Below are positions 1 through 23,869 of a DNA stretch of 38,451 nucleotides, one piece after another. Every line of letters starts with the position of its first letter. Positions within the stretch are counted from its first letter, which is position 1. The notes under the pieces are model-generated. The model made no database searches and was not told where the DNA came from. It saw only the letters and a program-made list of their open reading frames with translations. This DNA comes from Paulinella micropora (lineage: Eukaryota; Cercozoa; Imbricatea; Euglyphida). The DNA lies in assembly GCA_009731375.1 (NCBI GenBank), contig BJOX01000174.1, forward strand, positions 461,560-500,010. The letters are read 5' to 3'. The position numbers and the translations under genes are program-made.

Positions 1-12486
<12,486 letters not shown>

Positions 12487-13090
12487 TAGGCAGAGGCGCC
12501 ATCATAAATTAACTATCGTACTTACCGATATTTATTTACATAAGTCATTAATCCGGGCCTTCGCTTTGGTAGGATGAAAGGCAAGGGGAAGCCGAACTGC
12601 TATTCGCTACTCGTACAAACTTTTTACTGAAAGTTTTAATGTCTTAATCACTGCGGCCCGACTCAGTGACAGACTGTGTGGGCCGGTATGATATCGGTTA
12701 CCCGGTATAGCCTTGCCACGGTCAAGTTGCGGCAGTTGTCACTGACCGAAGAGTTGTTCACACCGTTACCTGTTACAATTACGAAATCGGATTGATTAGT
12801 TCTGAGTATTATTATTAACTCATACTAATAGCTTCCTTCAAGTTACAAATTTCACGCTGAACGCAGTGCGGAAGCGGCTGCGGCCCAACGCTATAATAAC
12901 GGGGGCCCCGGGCCGGTTTTGCCAAGTTTTAAAAATTCGTATTTTTGCCAGGCCCACTAATTTGTGGAACAAGCTGCGTTGGATGGTCAAACTTGAACAA
13001 GTTGGTATTAAGTCCGCAGAGTTATGACTCATTTCTGTAAGTGGCAGTACCGTGACTGATTTTATTATTTTTGCCCCTTGCATTACCACT

Positions 13091-13366
13091 ATTGCTGTTG
13101 ACATTCAAGACAACAAAAAAAATTGATTTTTCTGTTTTGGTTGGAATTTCAGTTTTGGTTGGAATTTTGATTTTGGGTGAAAATTTGAATTTTTCAAATT
13201 AACGGCTATATTCGTCCGCAAAATATCGTAAATTTTCGCGAAATGTTACCGTTAAATTTGAAAATTTGAATTTTTGTCACAAAAATGAAAAACTGTCACA
13301 AAAATGAAAATCTGACACAAAAATGAAAAACTAATTTTTGTTGTTGTCTTGAATGTCAACAGCAAT
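13091..13366. mobile_element. 276-base inverted-repeat element (MITE-like)
   Basis: Termini 13091-13124 and 13333-13366 are inverted copies of about 34 bases beginning ATTGCTGTTGACATTCAAG, with one mismatch by eye. The interior has a tandem TTTTGGTTGGAATTT motif on the left and three copies of CACAAAAATGAAAA on the right. I see no coding capacity and no clear target duplication, so class is uncertain. Confidence 0.6.
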
Positions 13367-13948
13367 GCCTTACTCGAACTTTGAACGAATCTCAACACTT
13401 ACAGTCTTACTTGTACTAACGGCAAACGGGTGAGCACGGTCACTCGTGGTCTGGTAAACCCCTGTTAATAAACTTAGTAACTATTCTTGAAAATTAAGAC
13501 GGTCACAATTAGGCGTTATAATTACTTCAATAACGGTTACTGGACTCGACTCAGTGGGACTGGAGACGCCGGGTGGCCCGGGCGCGCACCGGGTTTTATT
13601 AATGATTAAACAGGTTTCAACTATCAAGTAGTAGAGTGAGTCTGAGCACGTGAATCGTCACACTGAGTCACGGTACGGCCGCGGCACAGCCGCCGGCCTC
13701 TAGTGCCACGGCGATAACTCAGGGCCCGGCTGGTCATACTAGTACTAAGTCACGTATCAATCATAAGTTGATGACTCGAAGTACTGCCGCAGGCCGCTGT
13801 GAATGATGAGTCCGAGTCCGAGTAAAAAGACAGCACTGAGCCAGTCACCCGAGGACCTGAAACTCGGAGTCAGACTCGAGCATGCCCTTCTCACTTCAGA
13901 ATCTCTTCTAAGCCCTCCGAGAGTCAAACGATTGCGGGCCGAAGGCTC

Positions 13949-13951
<3 letters not shown>

Positions 13952-13989
<38 letters not shown>

Positions 13990-14060
13990 CATTTTTTTTT
14001 TTTTTTTTTTCTTTCTTTTTTCTTTTTNNNNNNNNNNTTTTTTTTTTTTTTTTTTTTTTT
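13952..14060. repeat. Poly(T) tract with assembly gap
   Basis: Almost pure T for about 100 bases, with a 10-N gap at 14028-14037. It could be the poly(A) end of a minus-strand retroposed copy, but no body is recognisable. Confidence 0.8.
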
Positions 14061-14498
14061 ATGTTCAACCTCGGCGGACAGTATGATAAAAATCATTTAT
14101 TGCCTCGATCACAGTGTCTACGTATCATATTATACCAGGTGATGTGCTCAGTAGTAGGTTACTATCAAATGTTCAAGCTGTCGGTCTATATCATTATTGC
14201 TCCTGCTCAGCAACTTTGAAGCTGCGGACAGCCGCTGAAGCCCAAGACCGCCGGCAAGTCCGGCGAGCTATACACAGAAGTTGTAAACGCACGATGATCA
14301 AACCCAGCGCATTTGAAAGTTTCCATCTGCAAAGTCTACTTCGCTGCATTTTTTCCTTGCCACCGAGCGGATGAAACCCTTTGCAAAGCGGATCGTTGAG
14401 CGGATTGGCTTTTCAAGTGAAGACTTTCGGGCAAGTCATGATGTATCAGTAGAGATGCAATAAGGGATCGTTCTTGCATTAGTAGACAGTGACATGCC

Positions 14499-14759
14499 CT
14501 ACATGCGTCTTTTCTTCGGACTTTGCCGCGCCTGCTTGTGTCTGCTGCCGCCAAGCTTGAAACCCTCGTCAGAAGGCCTTGGTTCGGCAAAAGTCAATTC
14601 AAAGCCGTCGTCACGAGGACGTCTTTTCTTGCTCTTTTTAACTGGTGGACCACTTTTACTTTTTTCCGAACGATGAGGTGATGAGGTTGTCAGATCATAG
14701 CATGTCGTTCCCTCTTCTTCTTTTCCTCCGCTCCCATCACCTCTCGAAGGGCTACACTC
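14499..14759 (-). CDS. Coiled-coil gene terminal exon
   Basis: Eighty-six codons plus TAG, starting ECSPSRGDGSGGKEEEGT, with basic motifs PPVKKSKKRRPR and QSPKKRRM at the end. Acceptor tgcgagcag. Confidence 0.8.
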   Translation of the reverse strand, partial: ECSPSRGDGSGGKEEEGTTCYDLTTSSPHRSEKSKSGPPVKKSKKRRPRDDGFELTFAEPRPSDEGFKLGGSRHKQARQSPKKRRM

Positions 14760-16077
14760 CTGCTCGCAGTTTTTTCATGCTTGGTCAACTCAAATCAAAT
14801 GATGTTATACCTTGAGCGCTGCAAGCTTTGCCTTGAGGTTTTCTGTTTGTCGACGATGCTGGTTCACCAATTCCAACAATGTTTTATCATAACTATCTTG
14901 CAAGGTTGCGAGAGCATCTGAATGTTCTTCATCCTTCTTTAGCAGTTCTGCTTTCAGTTGATCGCGAGTCTCTTCAGTAAGTCTTAGTTCCTCAACTAGA
15001 GTACGAATATCACCATAAAAAGAAAGGCATAGACGGAAAATCCTACCAACTCCCTCCAATTTAGATGCTTCCTAGGAATTTCAAAAAGAAGCAGTGCAGG
15101 TGATCAGTCTGCAAAACTAAAAAACCTGCTTGAAGATCTTCAGTTCACTTTCCATTTGCAGAAAAGCGGCCTGTTTACAAAATGAATTTTTGTGGCTAGT
15201 ATTGCACCAAAAGAAAGGTGGAACGGGAAAAGAAACCTCTTTCTCTTGTAATCGCTTGGCTGTGTCGTCGGACACTTTTTGTAGAGTAACCTGTGAACCA
15301 ACAAAGTGACCGCCCACAATCCTCGCACTCACGATTACCATCTTGGTCGCCATGTCGTTGTTTTGCTTTTGGCTTATCGATGCCTGAACACTAACGAAGT
15401 GATCGCTCACCATGCCTTGCAGTTAGAACTACCGTCTTGGTCACGTCAGCCAGAAGGACCTGCCACTGCTCGCGTGATGCATCTCTCGCTTTTGCTTCGC
15501 TCTCCAGTTGCACTGTCTTGAACTCTAGCTCTCGCTTCGCTTTTTCGCTCTCGAAAAGTTTCTGACACAAGGCCTGAAGACATTCACACTGCACATCTTT
15601 CCTGTCGCATCACATATGTATTGGACCTTGACATTCCTTTCAATCAAGCGCAAGTCTTTGGATGCTTTTTCAGAACAACTTTCCTTGCTTGTCTCCTCTT
15701 TTGATATTGACATTCCTTTCGATAAGCTGTATTCTGGAGGACCAAACACACGACTGCGATAGGCAATTGGACACAACGTGGCATGGACTCGTGTCATTTC
15801 ACCCTTTTGACTCAGAGTGGAAAATGGAGCCTGTTGAAGGATAAAGGGTTCTGCTTGACCAGGCTCCAGTTCCACTATTCACTAACCCCAAGCAGTCTTC
15901 GATTTCCGTGTCTCGACAAGGATAAAGTGTCTTTGGTTACTATACTATAGCCCTCGCCCTTTTTTATGTGCGGCGTTTCAAGCATGAGAAAGGTTCCAAT
16001 GAAGCGCAGGTAGACGATCTTCGACGCACCCCGCGTAAGTTCGTTCATGGATTCGTGTGAAATAGAACGAAATGCGG
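14499..16077 (-). CDS. Coiled-coil protein with basic C-terminus, 5' end unresolved, seven exons
   Basis: Minus-strand model in transcript order: 16077-15887, 15830-15627, 15588-15460, 15290-15237, 15170-15126, 15071-14811, 14759-14499. Introns are 38-169 bases, all GT-AG; junctions after the first exon are all phase 0, and the frame stays open to TAG at 14501-14499. Visible protein is about 380 residues. The middle (from CECLQALCQKLFESEKAKRE) is long Leu/Glu/Lys heptad-like helix. The C-terminus carries PPVKKSKKRRPR and SPKKRR, likely nuclear localisation signals. I do not recognise the family. Its compact introns contrast with the repeat-filled introns of both plus-strand genes. The start lies upstream, possibly beyond the ankyrin exon. 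Confidence 0.72.
14811..15071 (-). CDS. Coiled-coil gene exon
   Basis: Eighty-seven codons from EASKLEGVGRIFRLCLSFYG through a charged coiled coil (TEETRDQLKAELLKKDEEH) to LKAKLAALK. Acceptor aattcctag, donor CTCAAG|gtataa. Confidence 0.8.
15126..15170 (-). CDS. Coiled-coil gene exon
   Basis: Fifteen codons, AAFLQMESELKIFKQ. Acceptor tgtaaacag, donor AAGCAG|gttttt. Confidence 0.75.
15237..15290 (-). CDS. Coiled-coil gene exon
   Basis: Eighteen codons, VTLQKVSDDTAKRLQEKE. Acceptor ggttcacag, donor AAAGAG|gtttct. Confidence 0.75.
15460..15588 (-). CDS. Coiled-coil gene exon
   Basis: Forty-three codons, CECLQALCQKLFESEKAKRE to DASREQWQ, strongly helical. Donor GGCAG|gtcctt. The following 169-base intron contains an imperfect tandem duplication. 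Confidence 0.75.
15627..15830 (-). CDS. Coiled-coil gene exon
   Basis: Sixty-eight codons from APFSTLSQKGEMTRVHA to DLRLIERNVK, Ser/Lys/Glu-rich. Acceptor cttcaacag, donor GTCAAG|gtccaa into a 38-base intron. Confidence 0.65.
15887..16077 (-). CDS. Coiled-coil gene, most upstream exon I can place
   Basis: Acceptor acccttttcag|CC, donor CTTGGG|gttagt. It encodes AFRSISHESMNELTRGASK and on through LSRHGNRRLLG with no stop. It enters with two bases. The next exon upstream is not resolved. Confidence 0.55.
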
Positions 16078-16638
16078 CTGAAAAGGGTGAAAATGCATAG
16101 ATGGTGAAATTGGAATACAACATCAGACTAACATCACGGGCGCACAAATATTTTGTCGTAAAGAAAAAGCAAAAGAGAATTCCAAACTGTTTTGATCAAA
16201 ATCTTAAAGATGTGCTGGACTGTGTTGCTTGGGCTTGGTTGGTGTCCAACACATCTTTGATATTCGCGAGGTGATTGGTTTGACAACACAGGTTTCTTCT
16301 CGGGAGTGTAATAAGTCGGAAAAGGGGGACATGGGGAGAAGAAAGAGAAAAAAAGTTGGTCCTGGAGCCACCGGCCCCGACAGTGCATGGCGGCATTTGA
16401 TTTTCCCAGCCAAACGTGTGACTTGAAATTTTTTTTTCGCAATGGATCAATTTCATGTTGCACTGGTTTACTACCTGAAAACAGAAGCGGAATGCATGTT
16501 CTTCTTGCAGTAGTAAAGCAAGAAAAGCGAGGATAAGGAATCTGTCTCTGAGGACATTTAAATCGAGTCTTTTTCTCAAATTTGAAAGTCACAAATCAGT
16601 CCACGCGCGATGACGTTTTGTGCACACAGAACGGCAGG

Positions 16639-16730
<92 letters not shown>
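16078..16730 (-). other. Unresolved 5' region of the minus-strand gene
   Basis: Minus-strand stretches with weak coding character occur at 16475-16590 (ending at a plausible donor TTTTCAG|gtagta) and 16200-16280, but phases do not join to 16077 in a way I can defend. An imperfect hairpin lies at 16207-16255: 13-base arms AGATGTGCTGGAC and GTCCAACACATCT with one mismatch. Confidence 0.4.
16641..16730. repeat. (AC)45 microsatellite
   Basis: Ninety bases of AC. Read on the minus strand it is (GT)45 followed by AG, directly abutting the ankyrin exon. Confidence 0.97.
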
Positions 16731-16733
<3 letters not shown>

Positions 16734-16859
16734 GGGTTAGTGTGCTGACGTTTTTATGTGCTCGGATGTGCGGGTCGCAGTTGCGGTCAAGCATGACGCG
16801 CGCGATTTCGCTGTGGTCGTGTCGCGCGCACTCGTGCAGACCCGTCTCGCCGCAGTCGT
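16731..16859 (-). CDS. Ankyrin-repeat exon
   Basis: Minus strand, following acceptor acaaaag. It encodes DCGETGLHECARHDHSEIAR then VMLDRNCDPHIRAHKNVSTL, one complete ankyrin repeat pattern (G.T.LH.CA, E+...ML, DP.I.....STL). Ankyrin repeats bind proteins. It may be part of the coiled-coil gene downstream or a separate gene. The donor would be the first GT of the (GT)45 tract. Confidence 0.6.
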
Positions 16860-16874
16860 CTTTTGTACAAAAAT

Positions 16875-17194
16875 ATCCACAGAATAAAGAATCAAACAAT
16901 CACTTGCACAGCAATATACTTCTAGTCAAAACATACATGATGGGACAGCTTGATTGAAAGTACTCAGACGTGCATATGCAACAGCATGATATGTTTCACA
17001 TAAGTTCTGATAAGCAAATTCGGCCGGTGAAGCACTTTCAACCTGCCCAGAACAGTCTGCATCCAACTGCTTCTGCTGCATCTCTTGTCGGTGTTCCTAC
17101 TGTTTGTGTTGCTGCTGCTCTTGTTGCTGATGTTGCTGTTCTTTTTGTTGTTGCTGTTCTTTTTGTTGTTGCTGTTGTGGTGTGGTAGCATGGT
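16875..17194. other. Unique sequence with CAA/CAG-rich minus-strand stretch
   Basis: The minus strand of 17097-17190 could encode a Gln/Lys-rich run (QQQQKEQQQQKEQQHQQQ) but it meets a stop quickly and could equally be low-complexity non-coding DNA. Confidence 0.35.
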
Positions 17195-17903
17195 CTATTT
17201 TCTTCTTCTTCTTCTTCTTCTTCTTCTTCTTCTCCTTCTCCTCCTCCTCCTCCTCCTCCTCCTTCTCCTCCTCCTCCTCCTCCTCCTTCTCCTTCTCCTT
17301 CTTCTTCTTCTTCTTCTTCTTCTTCTTCTTCTTCTTCTTCTTCTTCTTCTTCTTCTTCTTCTTCTTCTTCTTCTTCTTCTTCTTCTTCTTCTTCTTCTTC
17401 TTCTTCTTTCTTCTTCNNNNNNNNNNNNNNNNNNNNNNNNNNNNNNNNNNNNNNNNNNNNNNNNNNNNNNNNNNNNNNNNNNNNNNNNNNNNNNNNNNNN
17501 NNNNNNNNNNNNNNNNNNNNNNNNNNNNNNNNNNNNNNNNNNNNNNNNNNNNNNNNNNNNNNNNNNNNNNNNNNNNNNNNNNNNNNNNNNNNNNNNNNNN
17601 NNNNNNNNNNNNNNNNNNNNNNNNNNNNNNNNNNNNNNNNNNNNNNNNNNNNNNNNNNNNNNNNNNNNNNNNNNNNNNNNNNNNNNNTCTTCTTCTTCTT
17701 CTTCTTCTTCTTCTTCTTCTTCTTCTTCTTCTTCTTCTTCTTCTTCTTCTTCTTCTTCTTCTTCTTCTTCTTCTTCTTCTCCTTCTCCTTCTTCTTCTTC
17801 TCCTTCCTTCTTCTCCTTCTCTTCTCCTTCTTCTTCTCCTTCTTCTTCTCCTTCTTCTCCTTCTTCTCCTTCTCTTCTTTTCTTTCCTCCTCCTCCACTT
17901 CCC
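17195..17903. repeat. (TTC)n / (TCC)n tract with 271-N gap
   Basis: Pure and interrupted TTC/CTC trinucleotides on both sides of the gap at 17417-17687. It ends at a good acceptor-like sequence ccacttcccag. Confidence 0.95.
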
Positions 17904-17994
17904 AGCATCAAGACCCCAGAAATCGCAAGGAAAGCACGCAAACAAAACGATACCAAGAAAGACAAGAGCAGACGTTATAGCACGAAAGAAGAAG

Positions 17995-18027
<33 letters not shown>
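17904..18027 (+). other. Complex block ending in poly(A)
   Basis: The 90 bases after the pyrimidine tract read openly (IKTPEIARKARKQNDTKKDK) and run into GAAGAAGAA and about 30 A. It may be an exon with a lost donor, or the 3' end of a retroposed transcript. I cannot choose. Confidence 0.3.
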
Positions 18028-18028
<1 letters not shown>

Positions 18029-18088
18029 GATAACTAATTTTTTTGCAATCGTGTTTATAGTACTCGAGCAACCTGTCTTACAGAAGAT

Positions 18089-18091
18089 TAC

Positions 18092-18140
<49 letters not shown>

Positions 18141-18157
18141 CATCCATCCATCCATCC

Positions 18158-18188
<31 letters not shown>

Positions 18189-18226
18189 CCTATGTCTTCG
18201 GATGTGCAGAGCTGATAGACCAAACA

Positions 18227-18296
<70 letters not shown>

Positions 18297-18334
18297 CCTA
18301 TGTCTTCGGATATGCAGAGCTGATAGACCAAACA

Positions 18335-18408
<74 letters not shown>

Positions 18409-18409
18409 C

Positions 18410-18449
<40 letters not shown>

Positions 18450-18510
18450 TTATCTCTATCTCTGCATCTGTCTGTCTATATCTATCTGCATGTTTGTCTG
18501 TCTGTCTTGT
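18089..18510 (+). repeat. (CTAT)n in three blocks separated by a repeated unit
   Basis: (CTAT)n is interrupted at 18188-18228 and 18297-18337 by near-identical copies of CCCTATGTCTTCGGATRTGC plus AGAGCTGATAGACCAAACA. The copied segment resembles the echo arrays elsewhere, but I could not find its source exon. Confidence 0.88.
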
Positions 18511-18529
18511 AGGTGAACCGTAGGTGATC

Positions 18530-18745
18530 TAGAAAGCACAACAAACAGCGTTCGACTCTACTCCAAACTTTGCTACAGACCTCGCAAGCACAACAAACAA
18601 CGTTCAACCCCAGCTCCAAACTTTGCTATCAGCCTCAGCAAAGCACGACAGGAGAAGCTCTCCCCAACGCCAAACTTGCTACCCGACTTGAGAAAAGAAA
18701 CTCGTTTCTTTGCTAAACCTGCTGTTCGGCAGTACTGTTCTTGAC
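18530..18745 (+). repeat. Degenerate tandem repeat in the leader of the membrane/SAP gene
   Basis: Three diverged units of about 55-60 bases share AGCACAACAAACARCGTTC and CTCCAAACTTTGCTA. No open frame covers them, so this is probably promoter or 5' untranslated sequence. Confidence 0.5.
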
Positions 18746-18865
18746 ATGCTTGCGGTCATATTATCGGTTTTGCTCGGTGTTGGGCTGCTGCTGCTGGCCG
18801 CCTGTGTGGGCCTTTACATCGCGCGTAATAGAGCTGCACGCAAAACACGCGTCTACACCGAATTG
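18746..18865 (+). CDS. Membrane/SAP gene exon 1 (signal anchor)
   Basis: Forty codons from the ATG at 18746, [20 protein letters not shown] then [13 protein letters not shown]. Donor GAATTG|gttagt. An upstream in-frame stretch from 18710 lacks ATG, so I use this start. Confidence 0.7.
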
Positions 18866-18888
18866 GTTAGTCTGCCTCTGCCCTCTGT

Positions 18889-18929
<41 letters not shown>

Positions 18930-19808
18930 CATCCATCCATCCATCCATCCGAGACACCAAGCACAAAAAGACACGAGATCATAATACTCACATATATCAC
19001 ACGCCAAAAGCTGCGGCGTAAATTTTTTGTTGTATGCTTGGGGCGCACCCCCTGCGCGGGCGGGGGATGGGTGGTGGTGGTGGTGGNNNNNNNNNNGTTG
19101 GCAAAGAGAGGGATGAGGGGCGAGGCTGGATAGGCAAGAGGGTTCCCACCCCCGAACGAATGCCCAACTCGTGTGTTTCGCAGGAATGTCCTGCCATCGC
19201 TGACACGTCGGTCTGCATCGCCGACACCTCGGTCTGCATCGCCGAGGCCGAGACCACGGTAAGTTCTTCCACGACGGACCTCTTGAGCCTGGTGGTGCAC
19301 GAGCCGTCAGACTTATCGCTGGACTCGCCCACGCAGACTCCGCGCAAACACTCATGCAGCGCCACGCCAGGCTCGCTCAGCAAGAGCAACACGCCTGACA
19401 GAGACAACCAGGCCGGCCCGGGTTTGGCTGTTGCAGCCCCTATTGAGCAGGCCGGCGCCGCAATAGCCGTGGACATCTCCGAGCAGCAGCCCGTCACAGC
19501 CACATCCGAAACAGCGGTGGTGCACATCTTCCAAATGGCCCAGACGAGAACAGCGAGTTCTTCTGGGCAGGAGACAGAGATGGTTGCAGATCAGGCCGGG
19601 CAGGCGGCCGCGCACAATACCCTATTGGTGAAGCCGTTACTGGAGCGCGGCTCGGATAGCTCGGACGGTCCGGTCAGCCCAATGGGCAAGGCGCAGCCGC
19701 GCGACCTGCTGCTGCTGGGCCAACTGACCAGCCCTGCCCGCGGCCACGAGCAGCTAGAAGAAGAAGACGACATCGCCACCACACCGGTCGGTTCATCTAT
19801 CTATATAT

Positions 19809-19864
<56 letters not shown>

Positions 19865-19976
19865 ATCTATCAGGCCAGTCGCACAAGAAAGCGAGAAGAG
19901 AGACCAGATAGCGAGAGAGTGAGAGAGAGAGAGAGAAAGCGCGCGAGTGTGTGTGTGAGAGAGAGAGGGGGGGGGG

Positions 19977-20016
<40 letters not shown>

Positions 20017-20166
20017 TGTCAATAAAGAAAGCTCCAAATCACATGTTGCGATGATATGCATACATAAGTACATACATACATACATGCATACATACATACA
20101 TAGCTACATACATACATACATCTGTAGGTGCGCGAGAGCAACTTCTTCACTGTGGAGATCACAGGT

Positions 20167-20211
<45 letters not shown>

Positions 20212-20212
20212 C

Positions 20213-20256
<44 letters not shown>

Positions 20257-20571
20257 GTCTGTCTATCTATCTATCCATCCATCCATCCATCTGTCCAACT
20301 ATCTATCTATCTATCCATCCATCTATCTACCTACCTACCTACCTACCTACCTTTATATCCATTTAGAGACGCCCCGCGTTGGTATCAGCTCTTCTGCCCT
20401 GTCTCCTCTTTTTTCTCCACTCCTACCTACTTACCTACCTACCTACCTACCTATGTATCCATTTAGAGACGCCGCGCGTCGGCGTCAGCTCCCCTGTCCT
20501 TTCGCCTACTTTCTCTCCACTCCGTGTCCGCACCCCTTTCGGCCGCACCAAGATGAGCAAAGTCAAGGTAT

Positions 20572-20630
<59 letters not shown>

Positions 20631-20645
20631 CTGTCTATCTATCTG

Positions 20646-20688
<43 letters not shown>

Positions 20689-20785
20689 CGTGTCGCCTAC
20701 TTTCTCTCCACTCCGTGTCTCCACCCCTTTCGGCCGCGCCAAGATGAGCAAAGTCAAGGTATCCTATCTATCTATTTATCTATCC

Positions 20786-20820
<35 letters not shown>

Positions 20821-20888
20821 CATCTATCCATCTATCTATATATCTAGAAATCTATCTATCTATCTTTCTGTCTATTTATCTATCTATA

Positions 20889-20929
<41 letters not shown>

Positions 20930-20981
20930 GTCTGTCTGTCTGTCCATCTGTCCGGTGTTGGGGTATTTACACGTGAAATGC

Positions 20982-21029
<48 letters not shown>

Positions 21030-21478
21030 GTCTGTCTATCTGTCTATCTATCTATCTATTCTATCTATCTATTCATTCTATCTATCTATCTATCTATCTA
21101 TATATCGAAATACCACACCTACACATATATTTGTGTGTTCATGCAAGTATTTACGTATACAAATTCGATGCATCAAATAACGTACCTGTACATTTATGTT
21201 TTTTATGCATGTATCATGCATGTTGTGTATGTTATGTATGTCATGTATGTCATGTATGTTATGTATGTCATGTATGTCATGTATGTCATGTATGTCATGT
21301 ATGTCATGTATGTCATGTATGTCATGTATGTCAGGTTGTTATGTATGTCATGTATCTCATGTATATCATGTATGTCATGTACGTTATGTATGTTATATAT
21401 CTCAATAAATAAATAAATAAATAAATACATACATACATACATACATACATACATAAATACATACATAACATACATACA

Positions 21479-21509
<31 letters not shown>

Positions 21510-21955
21510 GTATCTCATGTATGTCATGTAAGTTATGTATGTTATGTCTTTTATGTATGTCATGCATGTTCGATGCACGTTGGCAGACGTCTTTTATTCC
21601 TGATCGTTTGTCTTCTTCTTCTTCTTCTTCTTCTTCTTCTTCTTCTTCTTCTTCTTCTTCTTCTTCTTCTTCTTCTTCTTCTTCTCCTCCTCCTCCTCCT
21701 CCTCCTTCTCCTTCTCCTTCTCCTTCTCCTTCTCCTTCTTCTTCTTCTTCTTCTTCTTCTTCTTCTTCTTCTTCTTCTTCTTCTTCTTCTTCTATCTATC
21801 TATCTATCTATCTACCTATCTTGTGACCATGCCTTCATCACGCCGCGTGCAAGCATAAAGAAACACATAAATACATATAGACAGACAGACAGACAGTATT
21901 TTATTTATTGTATGTCTTGTATGTATTATTATACATGTCACATCTATCTATCTAC

Positions 21956-21989
<34 letters not shown>

Positions 21990-23158
21990 GTCTGTCTATC
22001 TATCTATCTATCTCTCTCTCTCTCTCTCTCGCTCTCTATTATCTATCTATCTATCTGTCTATCTATCTATCTATCTATCTATATATCTATCTATCTATCT
22101 ATCTATCAATCTATGTCATGTGTATTCTACTCACATTGTCAGATGCTACAGACAGACAGACAGTCAGTATTGTATGCATTGTATGTATTGTATGTATTTT
22201 TATACATGTCATGTATGTAATGTGTGTTCTACGCACGTTTGCTGACGCTACAGACAGACAGACAGTATTGTATGTATTGTATGTATTGTATTGTTGTATG
22301 TATTTTTATACCTGTCATGTATATCATGTATGTCATGTGTGTTCTTTGCACATTGTCAGACGCTCTTCACTCCCGATCGTGGCCACGCCTTCATAAACAC
22401 AGACAGACAGACAGACAGACAGTATTGTATGTATTACATGTATTGTATGTATGTCATGTATGTCATGTGTGTTCTACTCGCTCTTCACTCCCGATCGTGG
22501 CCACGACAGACAGACAGACAGACAGTATTGTATGTATTACATGTATTGTATGTATGTCATGTATGTCATGTGTGTTCTACTCGCTCTTCACTCCCGATCG
22601 TGGCCACGACAGACAGACAGACAGTATATTATAGATTCTATGTATTTTTATGTATTTTTTTATGTGTGTCCTTTGTGTTCTGTACACCTTGTCAGACGCT
22701 CTCTACTCCCGATCGTGGTCATGCCTGCATAAGAACAGACAGATAGACAGACAGTATTTTATGTATTGTAGACGCTCTTTACTCCCGATCGCGGCCATGC
22801 CTTCACCACACCACGCAAGCGAGTGAACCCCCTCTTCAGGTATGTATGTCATGTATGTATGTCATGTATGTATGTATGTATGTATGTATGTATGTACGTA
22901 TACGTACGTACGTACGTACGTACGTATGTATGTATGTAGGTATGTATATATGGTATGTATGTATGTATGTATGTATGTATGTATGTATGTATGTATGTAG
23001 GTATGTATATATGGTATAATGTATGTATGTATGTATGTATGTATGTGTGTGTATATATGTGTCTTCAGCACACCCACGCGCATCAGCATGCCCAAGACTC
23101 CTGCCACCCCGCAGTCAAGGTAAATGTCTCTCTCTCTCTCTCTTTCTCTCTCTCTCCT

Positions 23159-23201
<43 letters not shown>

Positions 23202-23555
23202 CTCTCTCTTTNNNNNNNNNNCCCCCCCCCCCCCCCCCCCCCCCTTGTGAGTGGTCTTTGCTTGTTCTATCCTCTGGCACGCAAAGCAGCGACAAACCCC
23301 TTGCCCGCGACCCCACCCTCTTCATCTATACATACATACATATATACATACATACATGCACACACACACACATACATACATACATACATACATACATACA
23401 TACACACATACACACACAGACACACACACACACACATACATACATACATACATACATACATACATAGAGCTCGGTGTGCGCTCAAGTGTGAGTTGAACCG
23501 CTTCTCGGAACGTCAGCTGCAAAGCAAGTGCAGAGAACTCGGTGTGCTGCCCCTC

Positions 23556-23639
<84 letters not shown>

Positions 23640-23674
23640 CTGCAAAGCAAGTGCAGAGAACTCGGTGTGCTGCC

Positions 23675-23723
<49 letters not shown>

Positions 23724-23760
23724 AGCTGCAAAGCAAGTGCAGAGAACTCGGTGTGCTGCC

Positions 23761-23800
<40 letters not shown>

Positions 23801-23827
23801 AGTGCAGAGACCTCGGTGTGCTACCCC

Positions 23828-23869
<42 letters not shown>

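Larger units (their letters stand above)
12487..14498. other. Region between convergent genes; no gene seen
   Basis: About 2 kb of mostly unique sequence between the ends of queH and the minus-strand gene. Open frames are short and lack coding character. The inverted-repeat element and poly(T) tract listed separately are the only structures I can support. Confidence 0.6.

Noticed and set aside
12838-13104. 88-codon minus-strand frame
   Set aside because: It starts inside the inverted repeat at 13091 and shows no family motif or splice context.
17038-18215. Lys-, Glu-, Leu- or Ser-homopolymer open frames on both strands
   Set aside because: They are the reading frames of (TTC)n and run through 271 N.
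19034-21412. 792-codon continuous plus-strand frame
   Set aside because: It is real exon 2 (19184-19786) extended by chance through open microsatellites; splice sites and the exon 3 and 4 phases give the better model.
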